Positions 7,657 through 18,329 of a stretch of DNA of 64,000 bases are shown piece after piece. Position 1 is the stretch's first letter, and each line of letters opens with the position of its first letter. The notes under the pieces were generated by a model. The model did no database searches and had not been told where the DNA came from. It was given only the letters and a program-made list of their open reading frames with translations. The DNA is from Lentibacillus saliphilus (lineage in GTDB: Bacteria > Bacillota > Bacilli > Bacillales > Amphibacillaceae): assembly GCF_019093865.1 (NCBI RefSeq), contig NZ_JABJXD010000001.1, positions 124,001-188,000 on the forward strand, given 5' to 3'. The position numbers and the translations under genes were made by a program.

Positions 7657-9660
7657 TTATTTTAATAAAGCTTCAACACGGTTAATGACATTTTCAACTG
7701 TGAAGCCGTACTTCTCTATAACGGTATCTCCATTAGCGGATGCACCAAATGTATCGATCGCTAGAATGTCACCTTGATCACCTACATAGCGTTCCCACCC
7801 CATAGGTGAAGCCATTTCAATTGCGAGACGGGCTTTCACTTCTTTCGGTAAAACCTCGTTCTTATAGGCTTCATCCTGGGCATTGAAACGATCCCATGAA
7901 GGCATGCTAATGACATTAGCTTCAATTCCTTTTTCTTTCAACTGCTGTTGTGCAGCTATAGCAAGCTGAACTTCTGATCCGGTTGCAATGAGTAGGGCAT
8001 CTGGTGTGTCTTTATCACATTTACTAATGACATAGGCGCCTTTTTTAACCCCTTCATAGGCACGCGTAGCTGTATCCTCTAGGGTTGGAAGTCCTTGACG
8101 CGTCAACACAATTGCTGTAGGTTTATCTTTTGATTCTAATGCAAGACGCCAAGCAGCTTGTGTTTCATTGCCATCTGCTGGACGAATTAAAGATAGATTT
8201 GGCATTGCTCTGAAAGCTGCGAGTTGTTCAACAGGTTCATGAGTCGGCCCATCTTCTCCAACCGCAATTGAATCATGGGTAAACACATAGGTTGCCGGAT
8301 TATTCATAATGGCAGACAATCGCACAGCTGCACGTAAATAGTCACTAAACACGAAGAAGGTACCTGCATATGCTTTAACACCGCCGTGAAGCATCATGCC
8401 ATTCATCGCTGCAGCCATAGCAAATTCCCGAACACCAAACCAGATGTTGCGTCCTGCATAATGATTTTTTGAGAAATCATCAACTGCTTTAATCGTCGTT
8501 TTATTAGATCCAGCAAGGTCTGCACTGCCCCCAAAGAAATATGGGACAGTTTTAGCGATTGCATTGAGAACTTCACCAGACGATGCGCGTGTAGCTAAAG
8601 TGTCTTTACCAGCTTCATAAACAGGTAAATCTTTGTCCCAGCCTTCTGGTAAATCCCCTTTTATCGCTAATAACAACTCGTCGGCAAGCTCTGGATAGTG
8701 TTGCTTGTACTCTGTAAATAAGGCATTCCATGCTTCCTCAGTGGCAGCGCCTTTATCAACAATTTTTGTTTTGAAATCAGCATATACGTCTTCAGGAACA
8801 TAAAAATCCTCATGCGCCCATTGGTAATAATCCTTCGTTAGTTTAACTTCATCTGTGCCAAGCGGTGCACCATGTGAAGCTGCAGAGGCGGATTTATTAG
8901 GCGACCCATAGCCAATAACAGTCTTCACTTCAATTAATGTTGGTTGCTCTGTGTTAGCTTTAGCTTCGATTAGGGCTTGTTTGATGGCTTCTACATCGTT
9001 TCCATCTGCTACGTATAACACTTGCCAGCCATAGGACTCGAACCGTTTCTTTGTATCATCTGAAAATGACTTGTCTAAGTCACCGTCAAGAGAAATATCG
9101 TTTGAGTCGTACAAGGCAATCAGTTTCCCTAAGCCTAAATGTCCAGCAAATGATGCTGCTTCATGGGAAATACCTTCCATTAAGTCACCGTCACTTACAA
9201 GTGCATATGTGTAATGATCAATGACAGGATAATTCTCTTTATTATATAAAGCAGCTAAATGTGCTTCAGCCATAGCCATACCAACAGACATTGCTATGCC
9301 TTGGCCAAGTGGACCTGTCGTAGCCTCAACACCATCTGTATGATGAACTTCAGGATGTCCTGGCGTTTTTGATCCCCATTGGCGAAACGCCTTAATATCA
9401 TCCATTGTGACATCATAACCCGATAGGTGAAGCATGCTATACAATAGCATTGAGCCATGACCTGCTGATAAAACGAAACGATCCCTGTTAAACCACTTGG
9501 AGTGTTTGGGGTTGTGATTCATACATTCTGTCCATAGTGTATAAGCCATGGGCGCCGCCCCCATAGGTAAACCAGGGTGACCCGAATTTGCATGTTCAAT
9601 GGCATCGATGGATAGTGTTCTAATTGTATTTATGGACAATTGTTCAATTTGGTTTGACAT
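7657..9660 (-). CDS. tkt: transketolase
   Basis: Transketolase moves two-carbon units between sugar phosphates in the non-oxidative pentose phosphate pathway, using thiamine diphosphate. 667 residues, the usual length. Visible are the N-terminal [12 protein letters not shown], the cofactor motif beginning SDGDLMEG and ending at DSNDIS, and the pyrimidine-domain [18 protein letters not shown] 9660 is 8 nt after AAAGGGG; an in-frame ATG 33 bp upstream is ignored. Flanked by ynzC and sirA as in B. subtilis. Confidence 0.97.
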   Translation of the reverse strand: MSNQIEQLSINTIRTLSIDAIEHANSGHPGLPMGAAPMAYTLWTECMNHNPKHSKWFNRDRFVLSAGHGSMLLYSMLHLSGYDVTMDDIKAFRQWGSKTPGHPEVHHTDGVEATTGPLGQGIAMSVGMAMAEAHLAALYNKENYPVIDHYTYALVSDGDLMEGISHEAASFAGHLGLGKLIALYDSNDISLDGDLDKSFSDDTKKRFESYGWQVLYVADGNDVEAIKQALIEAKANTEQPTLIEVKTVIGYGSPNKSASAASHGAPLGTDEVKLTKDYYQWAHEDFYVPEDVYADFKTKIVDKGAATEEAWNALFTEYKQHYPELADELLLAIKGDLPEGWDKDLPVYEAGKDTLATRASSGEVLNAIAKTVPYFFGGSADLAGSNKTTIKAVDDFSKNHYAGRNIWFGVREFAMAAAMNGMMLHGGVKAYAGTFFVFSDYLRAAVRLSAIMNNPATYVFTHDSIAVGEDGPTHEPVEQLAAFRAMPNLSLIRPADGNETQAAWRLALESKDKPTAIVLTRQGLPTLEDTATRAYEGVKKGAYVISKCDKDTPDALLIATGSEVQLAIAAQQQLKEKGIEANVISMPSWDRFNAQDEAYKNEVLPKEVKARLAIEMASPMGWERYVGDQGDILAIDTFGASANGDTVIEKYGFTVENVINRVEALLK

Positions 9661-9749
9661 AAACCATTCCCCTTTCATTTGCAAAAAATTCAACTATACA
9701 GCATTTATACGAGTTAATGGGTGTGGATTGATGACGTTATTAAGGGATC

Positions 9750-9983
9750 TTAATGCTTGTTTTGTCTGTTTCGTAAATCTTTTACTTTCTCTGGCGTCAC
9801 ATCGTTACCCTCTGGATCAATGACAGTCATCGTTTTAAATTGATTTTTAAAAGAAGAACGGACATTTTTCAAATATTCCTCCCGGAGTGTTTGACGTTCT
9901 TCAGCTTCAGCTTCTGTCAGACCTCCATTTTTTGATTTATGTGCTAATTCATTGATCCTATTTAATTTGTCTTTGGAAATCAA
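9750..9983 (-). CDS. ynzC: DUF896 family protein YnzC
   Basis: 77 residues, mostly a helical hairpin with the conserved NGGLTEAEAEERQTLREEYL and DPEGNDVTPEKV. Function is unknown; in B. subtilis it belongs to the SOS-linked yneA-yneB-ynzC cluster. The start is a TTG at 9983, 7 nt after AGGAGGT; the longer frame starting at 10031 has no ribosome site there and would run through the yneB terminator. Confidence 0.9.
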   Translation of the reverse strand: MISKDKLNRINELAHKSKNGGLTEAEAEERQTLREEYLKNVRSSFKNQFKTMTVIDPEGNDVTPEKVKDLRNRQNKH

Positions 9984-10011
9984 TACGGTTACCTCCTGTT
10001 TACCGAACATC

Positions 10012-10042
10012 AAAAAAAGCGGGGAGAACATTCACTCCCTAC
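10012..10042 (-). terminator. terminator downstream of yneB
   Basis: GGGAG-N8-CTCCC with a CGC-TTTTTTT tail on the minus strand. Its place suggests that ynzC is expressed by read-through or a separate promoter. Confidence 0.75.
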
Positions 10043-10073
10043 TCTTTAATATTACGCTGTCGCAGCTCGATAT

Positions 10074-10831
<758 letters not shown>

Positions 10832-10856
10832 CCGTATCATCTCCTTTCAAAGCAAA

Positions 10857-10868
10857 GAACTTTTGTTC
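10857..10868. promoter_or_regulatory. LexA (SOS) box 1
   Basis: GAACTTTTGTTC, an exact match to the Gram-positive consensus GAAC-N4-GTTC. It covers the predicted start of the yneA-like transcript. Confidence 0.85.
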
Positions 10869-10876
10869 GCATTTTC

Positions 10877-10905
10877 ATTGTACTCCGAACATATGATCTT
10901 GTCAA
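10877..10905 (-). promoter_or_regulatory. sigma-A promoter of the yneA-like/yneB unit, with SOS box 2 in its spacer
   Basis: TTGACA (10900-10905), 17 nt, TACAAT (10877-10882). The spacer contains GAACATATGATC (10887-10898, plus strand), one mismatch from the SOS consensus. LexA bound here would block polymerase directly. Confidence 0.85.
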
Positions 10906-10913
10906 TGATCTTT

Positions 10914-10927
10914 CGAACGAATGTTTG
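10914..10927. promoter_or_regulatory. LexA (SOS) box 3, at the lexA -35
   Basis: CGAACGAATGTTTG matches GAAC-N4-GTTY and overlaps the -35 box of the lexA promoter, giving autorepression. Confidence 0.85.
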
Positions 10928-10953
10928 TATTTCTATCTTTTAGATGCTACAAT
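10925..10953 (+). promoter_or_regulatory. sigma-A promoter of lexA
   Basis: TTGTAT (10925-10930), 17 nt, TACAAT (10948-10953), 38 bp before the lexA start. Confidence 0.8.
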
Positions 10954-10990
10954 TAACCTAGTTATATGATATGCGAGAGGAGTCTATTAA

Positions 10991-11614
10991 ATGAAAAAAT
11001 TATCCGCGCGTCAACAAATGATCATTGATTTTATAAGAGATGAAGTCAATGAAAAAGGCTATCCACCCTCTGTAAGAGAAATTGCTGAAGCTGTCGGTCT
11101 TGCTTCAAGTTCAACTGTACATGGACATTTATCAAGACTCGAAAAGAAAGGATATATTAGAAGAGATCCAACAAAACCTCGTGCGATAGAATTGTTGGAT
11201 CCTTATTCAGATACGACCATTACGAGAGAAAATGTTAGATATGCGCCTGTTATCGGAAAAGTAACTGCAGGTCTGCCGATTACAGCTGTAGAGAATATTG
11301 AAGAATTTATCCCTCTACCACAATCAACTGCAGGCATTGATGATGAGCTTTTCGTACTGATTATTGAAGGTGACAGTATGATAGAAGCAGGTATTCTCGA
11401 AGGAGATAAAGTCATCGTCAAGCAACAAAGCACAGCCAATAACGGAGATATTGTTGTTGCCATGACTGAGGATGATGAAGCAACAGTCAAACGATTTTTC
11501 AAAGAAAAAGATTGCATTCGGTTGCAACCAGAAAATGCGACGATGGAACCTTTAATCTATCAAGATGTTTCCATTTTAGGGAAAATTGTTGGCCTGTTCC
11601 GCTCAATTAAATAA
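10991..11614 (+). CDS. lexA: SOS repressor LexA
   Basis: LexA (DinR) represses DNA-damage genes and cleaves itself when stimulated by RecA filaments. 207 residues: an N-terminal winged helix (~1-65) and a C-terminal peptidase domain. The cleavage site Ala93-Gly94 (VTAGLPI), catalytic Ser129 (EGDSMIEAG) and Lys167 (ATVKRFF) are all present, so it should be self-cleaving. ATG with an AGAGGAG ribosome site. Divergent from the yneA-like gene across three SOS boxes. Confidence 0.98.
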   Translation: MKKLSARQQMIIDFIRDEVNEKGYPPSVREIAEAVGLASSSTVHGHLSRLEKKGYIRRDPTKPRAIELLDPYSDTTITRENVRYAPVIGKVTAGLPITAVENIEEFIPLPQSTAGIDDELFVLIIEGDSMIEAGILEGDKVIVKQQSTANNGDIVVAMTEDDEATVKRFFKEKDCIRLQPENATMEPLIYQDVSILGKIVGLFRSIK

Positions 11615-11626
11615 CAGCTTAAAAAT

Positions 11627-11681
11627 AGAAAAGCTGCAGTAACAAGAGATACAAGTTCTCTTTTGTTACTGCAGCTTTTTC
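11627..11681. terminator. bidirectional terminator between lexA and glnA
   Basis: A stem of about 20 bp (AAAAGCTGCAGTAACAAGAG and its near complement) flanked by A and T tracts serves both converging genes. Confidence 0.92.
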
Positions 11682-11687
11682 ATGCAT

Positions 11688-13025
11688 TTAATACGCTGAT
11701 AAATATTGCTCTCTCTCCCACGGATGAACCGTCGTTCGGAACATATCCCATTCAATATGCTTCGCTTCGAGGAAATGTTCATATAAATGAGATCCCAATG
11801 CCTCGATAATGATGTCATCCTTTTTTAATTCTTTTAATGCGTCCATTAAAGTGGATGGTAATGTTTTAATACCACATTCAGCGCGCTCTTTTTCTGTCAT
11901 TTCATATATATTTTGATCAATAGATTCTGGTGGTGTCATTTGATTGCGTATGCCATCAAGTCCAGCAGCAAGGAGAACGGCCATGGCCATATATGGATTA
12001 GCCGTTGGGTCAACACTTCTTAATTCCACTCGAGTACTCAAGCCTCTCGAGTAAGGAATCCGAACAAGTGGACTTCTATTATATGCTGACCATGCGACAT
12101 GAACAGGTGCTTCATAACCCGGTACTAACCGTTTATAAGAGTTGACAGTCGGATTTGTAATTGCTGTGAAATTAGTTGCATGCTGCAGCAGACCAGAAGT
12201 AAACTGATGGGCATATTCACTTAATTGTAATTCTGTACTTGTATCAAAAAACACATTTTCCCCGTCTTTAAATAGAGACATATTGACGTGCATGCCTGAT
12301 CCATGAACACCAAAAAGTGGCTTCGGCATAAAGGTTGCATGTAAATTATGTTTTCGGGCAATCGTTTTAACGACGAGCTTAAACGTTTGAATATCATCAC
12401 AATGCTTCACCGCATCCGAATATTTAAAGTCAATTTCATGCTGTCCAGGTGCCCCTTCATGGTGCGATGCCTCAATTTCAAATCCCATTTCTTCTAATTC
12501 AAGAACAATGTCACGACGGCAATTTTCACCAAGGTCAGTCGGCGCCAAGTCGAAGTAGCCTCCATGGTCATTTAATTCAAGAGATGGCTCACCTTGTTCG
12601 TCTAATTTAAAGAGAAAGAACTCGGGCTCTGTACCAATGTTAAATGATGAAAATCCGAGCTTCTCCATTTTCTTTAGATTACGTTTCAAATTGTATCGAG
12701 GACACCCTTCAAATGGAGTGCCGTCTGGATTATAAATATCACATATAAAGCGCGCAACCTTGCCTTTATCAGACGTCCAAGGAAATACGACAAACGTATC
12801 AAGGTCTGGATAAAGATACATATCTGACTCTTCAATTCTTACAAATCCTTCGATAGAGGACCCGTCAAACATCATTTTGTTGTCCAGTGCTTTGTCAAGC
12901 TGACTTAATGGGATTTCTACGTTTTTAATCGTACCAAGCATATCTGTAAACTGAAGGCGGATAAAACGCACATTTTCTTCTTTTATTTTTTGCATGATAC
13001 TGTCTTGTGTGACCTTAAAGCTCAT
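11688..13025 (-). CDS. glnA: glutamine synthetase type I (alpha)
   Basis: Makes glutamine from glutamate, ammonia and ATP as a dodecamer. 445 residues with [14 protein letters not shown] (including the feedback-inhibition Arg), ATP/metal motifs [18 protein letters not shown] and [17 protein letters not shown], and the C-terminal [10 protein letters not shown]. The Firmicutes alpha type is controlled by feedback and, in complex with glutamine, itself signals to GlnR and TnrA. ATG with AGGAGG 7 nt upstream. Only 77 bp separate it from ynbB: the glnR gene that precedes glnA in B. subtilis is absent, and no clear GlnR/TnrA site is visible in that gap. Confidence 0.98.
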   Translation of the reverse strand: MSFKVTQDSIMQKIKEENVRFIRLQFTDMLGTIKNVEIPLSQLDKALDNKMMFDGSSIEGFVRIEESDMYLYPDLDTFVVFPWTSDKGKVARFICDIYNPDGTPFEGCPRYNLKRNLKKMEKLGFSSFNIGTEPEFFLFKLDEQGEPSLELNDHGGYFDLAPTDLGENCRRDIVLELEEMGFEIEASHHEGAPGQHEIDFKYSDAVKHCDDIQTFKLVVKTIARKHNLHATFMPKPLFGVHGSGMHVNMSLFKDGENVFFDTSTELQLSEYAHQFTSGLLQHATNFTAITNPTVNSYKRLVPGYEAPVHVAWSAYNRSPLVRIPYSRGLSTRVELRSVDPTANPYMAMAVLLAAGLDGIRNQMTPPESIDQNIYEMTEKERAECGIKTLPSTLMDALKELKKDDIIIEALGSHLYEHFLEAKHIEWDMFRTTVHPWEREQYLSAY

Positions 13026-13102
13026 TCAATTTCCTCCTAATAGTTATAATTATAGCTTTTCACAACATCTGTTTTTCCGTTTCAGTTAAAGATATTCCGA
13101 AA

Positions 13103-14368
13103 TCAGTTCCCCCTCTCAATATGTGAAACCTGAATAGGATAGCCTTTTGATATTAAATCTTTTATTGCCTCTACTACGGCAATTTTAACATGCGCATACG
13201 TTAATCCACCTTGAATAAAAACGATATAAGGTGCTTTTATTGGACCATCCGCAGACAATTCTATGCTCGAACCTTGTATAAAAGTACCTGCAGCCATAAT
13301 CACATCATGATCATATCCGGGCATGTCACTTGGATATGGAGCGACAAAGGAATTAATAGGAGATTGTGCCTGAATCGCTTGGCAAAGAGCAACCATTAAA
13401 TCTTTATCATTAAGTGTGACAGACTGAATTAAATCTGTCCGTTTAGATTGGTAATGTGGCGTCGTCTTAAAGTTGAGCAATTCCAAAAATCTTGATGTGA
13501 AAATGGCGCCTTTAACAGCTTCGCCCACAATAAGTGGCGCTAGAAATAGACCTTGGTACATTTCTTGTAACATATTAAATGTAGCACCTGTTTCTTTACC
13601 AAGACCCGGTGCCGTTAGACGATTGGCACATTGATTAATAAGATCTTCACGACCAACAATATATCCACCCGCACGTACAATACCACCACCAGGGTTTTTA
13701 ATTAACGATCCCGCAATCAGATCGGCACCAACGTGTAATGGCTCTTGATCCTCAACAAATTCTCCATAACAATTGTCCACAAAAATAATAAGGTCCTCAC
13801 GAATTTGCTTTACAAAGTGAACCATTTCGGCTATATCATGTATTGTGAAGGAAGGTCGATCATCATACCCTTTTGATCGTTGAATACCAATCACCTTTGT
13901 TTCGCTATGAATGGCTTTTTGGATTCCATCAAAATCAACTGTGCCATCTTCACTTAGCGCAACTTCATTATAAGTAATGCCAAATGACTTTAGTGATCCA
14001 GATGCATTCCCTCGTGTGCCAATGACTTCTTCTAATGTGTCATAAGGATGTCCAGTAATATAAAGTAATTCATCGCCCGGACGAAGTACGCCTGATAAGG
14101 CGGTTGAAATCGCATGTGTTCCCGACACAATTTGTGGTCTAACTAAAGCATCTTCACCACCAAATATTGAAGCATAAACGGCTTCAAGGCCGTCTCTACC
14201 TATGTCGTCATAACCATAACCACTTGTTGAATGAAAATGACTATCACTAATACGATGTAGTTTAAAGGCCTCCAGAACACGCTTTTGATTACGTTCAGCC
14301 ATCTGGTTAACCTGTTCATGTTGAAGTTTACAATCCTGTTCTGCTTGTTGTGCGATGTTATCAATCAT
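13103..14368 (-). CDS. ynbB: PLP-dependent methionine gamma-lyase family protein YnbB
   Basis: 421 residues of the fold-type I PLP family often labelled aluminium resistance protein. The presumed Schiff-base lysine is in IQRSKGYDDRPSF and a glycine-rich NPGGGIVRAGGYIVG motif is visible. The true substrate is not known. The ATG (14368) follows GAAGGAGAAG and overlaps the hflX stop by 8 bp, so the two are translationally coupled; the same pairing exists in B. subtilis. Confidence 0.9.
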   Translation of the reverse strand: MIDNIAQQAEQDCKLQHEQVNQMAERNQKRVLEAFKLHRISDSHFHSTSGYGYDDIGRDGLEAVYASIFGGEDALVRPQIVSGTHAISTALSGVLRPGDELLYITGHPYDTLEEVIGTRGNASGSLKSFGITYNEVALSEDGTVDFDGIQKAIHSETKVIGIQRSKGYDDRPSFTIHDIAEMVHFVKQIREDLIIFVDNCYGEFVEDQEPLHVGADLIAGSLIKNPGGGIVRAGGYIVGREDLINQCANRLTAPGLGKETGATFNMLQEMYQGLFLAPLIVGEAVKGAIFTSRFLELLNFKTTPHYQSKRTDLIQSVTLNDKDLMVALCQAIQAQSPINSFVAPYPSDMPGYDHDVIMAAGTFIQGSSIELSADGPIKAPYIVFIQGGLTYAHVKIAVVEAIKDLISKGYPIQVSHIERGN

Positions 14369-15611
14369 TGGTGCTCTTCTCCTTCAAAAGGCCGTTCAGG
14401 GGATGATTGTTACGAATATAACCTGATACGACATAAGTCTGTTTTTCTTCATCAAAGTACTGTGAACGAATAATAGAATCTAGCTTTAACCGATTGAACA
14501 CATGTCCTTCTTGTGGTGGAATTGACACATGGTACATCGACCACTCATCCTTTAACATGTGCTCTACTTTTTCCAGCATGCGTTTAACATCATCAGGTGC
14601 ATATGCACTCATTAAGATATTCGGATGATATGAGGGAATAAATGGTTCTGTCAAGAGATCCTTCTTGTTATACACGGTTAACGTTGGGATGTGTTGCGCA
14701 TTCAAATCTTCCAATAGAGCTTGTACCGTTTTTTGTTGTTGTTCAAGGTCCGGATCAGCACTATTTACAACGTGTAAAATGAAATCGGCCTCACTTACCT
14801 CTTCCAACGTTGAGCGAAAAGCAGCAATAAGTGTTGTCGGTAAATCTTGAATGAACCCTACTGTGTCAGTTAGCAATGTCCTAAACCCTGAAGGCATACG
14901 AATTTCTCTTGTTAATGGATCTAAAGTTGCAAAAAGTTGATCTTCTTCTAGTGTGTGACTAGACGTAATTCGATTGAATAATGTAGACTTCCCAGCATTC
15001 GTATACCCGACAATTGCAATTTGAAACATATCTTTTGTTTTACGACGCTTCCGATATTGTTCGCGCTGCTTAACAATGCTATTAAGTCGCCGTTTTATAT
15101 CATGGATTTTACGTCTAATATGACGTTGATCTGTTTCGAGCTTTGTCTCCCCTGGTCCCCTCGTTCCAATTCCCGCTCCTAAACGAGACATGAGAGCGCC
15201 TTGACCTCGGAGTCTCGGCAGCATGTATTGAAGCTGTGCAAGCTCTACTTGTAATTGTCCTTCCTTCGTTTTTGCACGTTGGGCAAAAATATCTAATATG
15301 AGTTGACTACGATCAATAATTGGCACAGCCAACTCATCGTTCAAATTTCTCGATTGACTGGGTGTGAGCTCATCGTTTGCTACAATTAATTCAATTTCGT
15401 TTTCTTTAATTAACGCTTGCACGTCTTCAATTTTACCTTTACCTATATAATGGGCTGCATGAACCGTGTGACGATTTTGTGTAACTATATTTCTTACATC
15501 GCCACCTGCTGTTTCACATAATGAGATGAGCTCATCAAGTGAAGATTCAAAAGAAGCATCATCATCTGCTGTTTGATGGACCGCTAAGGCAAGAATATTT
15601 TGTTTTACCAT
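14361..15611 (-). CDS. hflX: ribosome-associated GTPase HflX
   Basis: HflX binds the large ribosomal subunit and splits stalled or heat-damaged ribosomes; related proteins give resistance to some ribosome-targeting antibiotics. 416 residues: an N-terminal domain, a glycine-rich linker (RLGAGIGTRGPGETKLETD), then a G domain with G1 GYTNAGKST, G3 DTVGFIQDLP and G4 NKKD. It is preceded by an unusually long, structured leader with its own promoter (see 15690-15838). Confidence 0.95.
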   Translation of the reverse strand: MVKQNILALAVHQTADDDASFESSLDELISLCETAGGDVRNIVTQNRHTVHAAHYIGKGKIEDVQALIKENEIELIVANDELTPSQSRNLNDELAVPIIDRSQLILDIFAQRAKTKEGQLQVELAQLQYMLPRLRGQGALMSRLGAGIGTRGPGETKLETDQRHIRRKIHDIKRRLNSIVKQREQYRKRRKTKDMFQIAIVGYTNAGKSTLFNRITSSHTLEEDQLFATLDPLTREIRMPSGFRTLLTDTVGFIQDLPTTLIAAFRSTLEEVSEADFILHVVNSADPDLEQQQKTVQALLEDLNAQHIPTLTVYNKKDLLTEPFIPSYHPNILMSAYAPDDVKRMLEKVEHMLKDEWSMYHVSIPPQEGHVFNRLKLDSIIRSQYFDEEKQTYVVSGYIRNNHPLNGLLKEKSTND

Positions 15612-15689
15612 CTATGAAGCCCTCGTTTCCAAGTATATATTTGAGATGCGTTTCAATGCGCTTATACTGCTATGGTTCACATGCCATGA

Positions 15690-15796
15690 TAAGGGAGTAC
15701 GCGAAATGACGAATAGAGCCTATCCGATGTTTAGTCATCTAATTAGATTGTTTAATCTTGTATTCAGGATAATCCCTTAATAAGTGCTCTATTCGT
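15690..15796 (-). promoter_or_regulatory. candidate structured 5' leader (riboswitch-like) of hflX
   Basis: In the hflX direction an 11 bp perfect stem P1 (15786-15796 with 15709-15719) encloses P2 TATCC/GGATA, P3 AGATT-N4-AATCT and P4 GATG-N6-CATC, giving a three-way junction. The asymmetric loop between P1 and P2 contains TAAGGGA (15773-15779), which is complementary over 7 nt to TCCCTTA downstream of P1 (15690-15696), a possible pseudoknot. P1 starts about 7 nt after the predicted transcription start. I cannot match it to a known riboswitch class. The structure is read by eye and was not folded by computer. Confidence 0.5.
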
Positions 15797-15809
15797 TTTA
15801 TATTTATAC

Positions 15810-15838
15810 ATAATAGCAAATCATAACGCGTTTCACAA
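15810..15838 (-). promoter_or_regulatory. sigma-A promoter of hflX
   Basis: TTGTGA (15833-15838), 17 nt, TATTAT (15810-15815) on the minus strand, about 190 nt upstream of the hflX start codon. Confidence 0.7.
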
Positions 15839-15932
15839 AACAATTTTTTAAGAAATTATCGTATTCACTTATAAAATTCTTTTTTAAACAGTCATAAATA
15901 CTGTATACAGTGAGATGGTCATAAACACATTA

Positions 15933-16865
15933 TTAAGAGGAATGGTGCTGTTCATCTTTAATATCATCAGCGGTTAATTGAATTAATTCTTCATTAGAAA
16001 TCCTATTGGCACACACTAAACGCATTGCATGCACCCTAATTGCTTGCTCGATTAGATTTCTTACATAACGCGCATTAGCAAAATTTGCGCGTTCATATGT
16101 CAATTGTTGTTGAATAAGGCTTTTCAACTTCCATCTTGCTTGAGTTGATAGTTTATATTCCCTCTCTGCTGCCATCTGTTCAGCAATATGAATCAGTTGG
16201 TCAGTATCATAGTCTTTAAAATTAATAATAAATGGAAATCTCGATTTCAACCCTGGATTTAATGCTAAAAACCGTTCCATTTCTTGAGGGTAACCAGCCA
16301 AAATTAACACAAAATCATTATGATGATCTTCCATATGCTTTACCAATGTATCAATTGCTTCTTTACCAAAATCTTTTTCGCCACCCCGTCCTAATGAATA
16401 GGCTTCATCAATGAATAAAATACCACCCATTGATTTTTTTATTAAAGCCCTTGTTTTTTGTGCGGTCTGACCAATATACTCGCCAACGAGGTCGGCTCTT
16501 TCTGCTTCTATCAGATGCCCTTTAGACAAGAGGTTCATTTCATGATATAAGGTGGCTAACTTTCTCGCCATTGTCGTTTTTCCTGTACCAGGATTTCCTT
16601 TGAACATCATATGCAGCACCTGATTGGTATTGGCAAGACCTAGCATATCACGTTTTTCATTGATGATTTTCACAGCATAAATTTCCTTTATATTCTGCTT
16701 GAGACGCTCTAAACCGACTACAGACGAAAACGCTTGATCAATATCGGTAAATGGCGGATTAATTTGTTGATGGTCCTGTCGCACTTCTTGATGATATTCA
16801 CTATTTTTTTTCTGTAAAACGATGTTAATTTGCCCGCTTTTATCATGCTTTACTTGAGTTTCCAC
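15933..16865 (-). CDS. spoVK: stage V sporulation protein K, AAA ATPase
   Basis: 310 residues. A CbbX-like AAA module occupies most of the protein: Walker A GNPGTGKTTMARK, Walker B GGILFIDEAYSLGRG, sensor-type arginines in KSRFPF, and a C-terminal helical lid (ARYVRNLIEQA). SpoVK is needed for spore maturation in B. subtilis, in the mother cell; its substrate is unknown. It sits between hfq and hflX as expected. ATG after GAGGTGATGATG. Confidence 0.92.
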   Translation of the reverse strand: METQVKHDKSGQINIVLQKKNSEYHQEVRQDHQQINPPFTDIDQAFSSVVGLERLKQNIKEIYAVKIINEKRDMLGLANTNQVLHMMFKGNPGTGKTTMARKLATLYHEMNLLSKGHLIEAERADLVGEYIGQTAQKTRALIKKSMGGILFIDEAYSLGRGGEKDFGKEAIDTLVKHMEDHHNDFVLILAGYPQEMERFLALNPGLKSRFPFIINFKDYDTDQLIHIAEQMAAEREYKLSTQARWKLKSLIQQQLTYERANFANARYVRNLIEQAIRVHAMRLVCANRISNEELIQLTADDIKDEQHHSS

Positions 16866-17041
16866 ATCATCACCTCGTTCTCCATATCATACGCTCGGAG
16901 GCATGTTCGTGTGATAAACGCCTAGTTATTTCTCAAATAGAAGATGCTTGAATTGTAATAAACTTATGACCAATTATGTATTTCAATAAACATATTACTT
17001 CAAAGCTTTTGTCATTACAGGATACAAACTGTTAACAATTG

Positions 17042-17068
17042 AAAAACGGACGACTGAGCGTCCGTTTC
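17042..17068 (-). terminator. terminator downstream of hfq
   Basis: AAACGGACG-N6-CGTCCGTTTTTC on the minus strand, 43 bp after the hfq stop. It closes the mutS-mutL-dps-miaA-hfq run of genes. Confidence 0.88.
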
Positions 17069-17110
17069 AACTACTATTCTTAGGTAAGCATGATGCTTTA
17101 CACTTAATCG

Positions 17111-17338
17111 TTATTCACCAGTATCCAATACAACATTTTTGGACGGCGCAAATGTAGAAATGGCATGTTTAAAAATAAGCTGCTGTTTACCGTCGATATC
17201 AAATAAAACGGTGAAATTGTCGAATGCTTTCACAGTTCCTCTAAGTTGGAATCCATTTGTTAAAAAAACGGTGACTAAAACATGATTTTTCCTAAGCTGA
17301 TTTAAATATTGCTCTTGAATATTAATTTGCTGTGACAT
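17111..17338 (-). CDS. hfq: RNA chaperone Hfq
   Basis: 75 residues forming the Sm fold: Sm1 ([27 protein letters not shown]) is split here as [11 protein letters not shown] and [10 protein letters not shown], and Sm2 is represented by [11 protein letters not shown]. Hfq is a hexameric ring that binds A-rich RNA and small RNAs; in Bacillus its effect is mild. It lies 36 bp after miaA, the usual partner gene. ATG after GAGGAGGAG. Confidence 0.96.
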   Translation of the reverse strand: MSQQINIQEQYLNQLRKNHVLVTVFLTNGFQLRGTVKAFDNFTVLFDIDGKQQLIFKHAISTFAPSKNVVLDTGE

Positions 17339-17374
17339 CTTTCTCCTCCTCTTTTCTATCTAACTATATATTTT

Positions 17375-18310
17375 CTACATGTCTTTTAAAAATCCTTCTA
17401 AATCTGTGAAAATAGTTTTCCATACACGGGATTTATTTTGTTCAGATACAGCATACCATGTGACATCCATTTTATTTTTAAACCATGTGTATTGACGTTT
17501 TGCAAATCTTCTGGAATTCTGTTTAAGGTGTTCAATCGCTTCTGTTAAGCCGATTTCGCCCTTTAAATATGGGATAAGTTCTTTATATCCGATCGCTTTC
17601 ATCGCCTGTTCGTGCTCATATCCCATATTATACAGATATTCAACCTCTTGAATGAGTCCCGTTGCAACCATCTTGTCAACACGTTGATTAATGCGATCAT
17701 ATAGGGAAGCTCGATCCATTTCAAGACCTATTAAATAAGCATCGTAGGGCTGATTATTTACTTGTGCTTGTTGATATTCTGTCATCGTAAGGCCCGTAGA
17801 TTCATAAATGTCTAATGCTCTTATTACCCGTCTATAATTGTTAGGATGGATCGTTCGGGCATGCTCAGGATCAATGACCACTAATTTTTCGTACAACGCC
17901 TCTACCCCGTTTGCCTCAGCAAACGTCTCTAATTTTTGTGTGAATGCTTCATTCCGTTTATGTTCAGCAAATTGATAATGATGAATCACCGCTTGAACAT
18001 ATAGTCCACTACCTCCAACTAGAATCGGTAGCTTGTTACGAGCAATAATGTCTTCAATGCATGCATAAACATGTGATTGAAAATCGGCAACAGAAAAAGG
18101 CTCATCTGGCTGTTTAATATCTAACATATGATGAGGTATACCTTCCCTTTCCTCGATGGTTGCCTTTGCTGTTCCTATGTCCATTCCCTTATACACTTGC
18201 ATTGCATCGCCGCTAATAATTTCACCGTTAAACCGTTTAGCAACTTCAATACTAAGGTCTGTTTTCCCGACAGCCGTTGGTCCAACTATTGCAACAAGTT
18301 TTTTCTTCAT
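17375..18310 (-). CDS. miaA: tRNA dimethylallyltransferase MiaA
   Basis: Adds the dimethylallyl group to A37 of tRNAs reading UNN codons; MiaB, also in this window, completes the 2-methylthio modification. 311 residues with the P-loop GPTAVGKTDL at the N-terminus, DAMQVYKGMDIGTAK, and the C-terminal KRQYTWFKN. The start is ATG 18310 after AGGGGA; the longer upstream frame would overlap the dps gene. Follows dps by 19 bp. Confidence 0.96.
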   Translation of the reverse strand: MKKKLVAIVGPTAVGKTDLSIEVAKRFNGEIISGDAMQVYKGMDIGTAKATIEEREGIPHHMLDIKQPDEPFSVADFQSHVYACIEDIIARNKLPILVGGSGLYVQAVIHHYQFAEHKRNEAFTQKLETFAEANGVEALYEKLVVIDPEHARTIHPNNYRRVIRALDIYESTGLTMTEYQQAQVNNQPYDAYLIGLEMDRASLYDRINQRVDKMVATGLIQEVEYLYNMGYEHEQAMKAIGYKELIPYLKGEIGLTEAIEHLKQNSRRFAKRQYTWFKNKMDVTWYAVSEQNKSRVWKTIFTDLEGFLKDM

Positions 18311-18329
18311 GCGTATTCCCCTGCAATTT

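Larger units (their letters stand above)
15612..15932. other. intergenic region spoVK-hflX
   Basis: 321 bp without a gene. It holds the hflX promoter (15810-15838), the folded leader (15690-15796) and an AT-rich stretch after the spoVK stop. No convincing spoVK terminator was seen. Confidence 0.7.

Noticed and set aside
15745-15758. tRNA-like cloverleaf in the hflX leader
   Set aside because: The stem lengths do not fit a tRNA, and no anticodon or T-loop signature is present.
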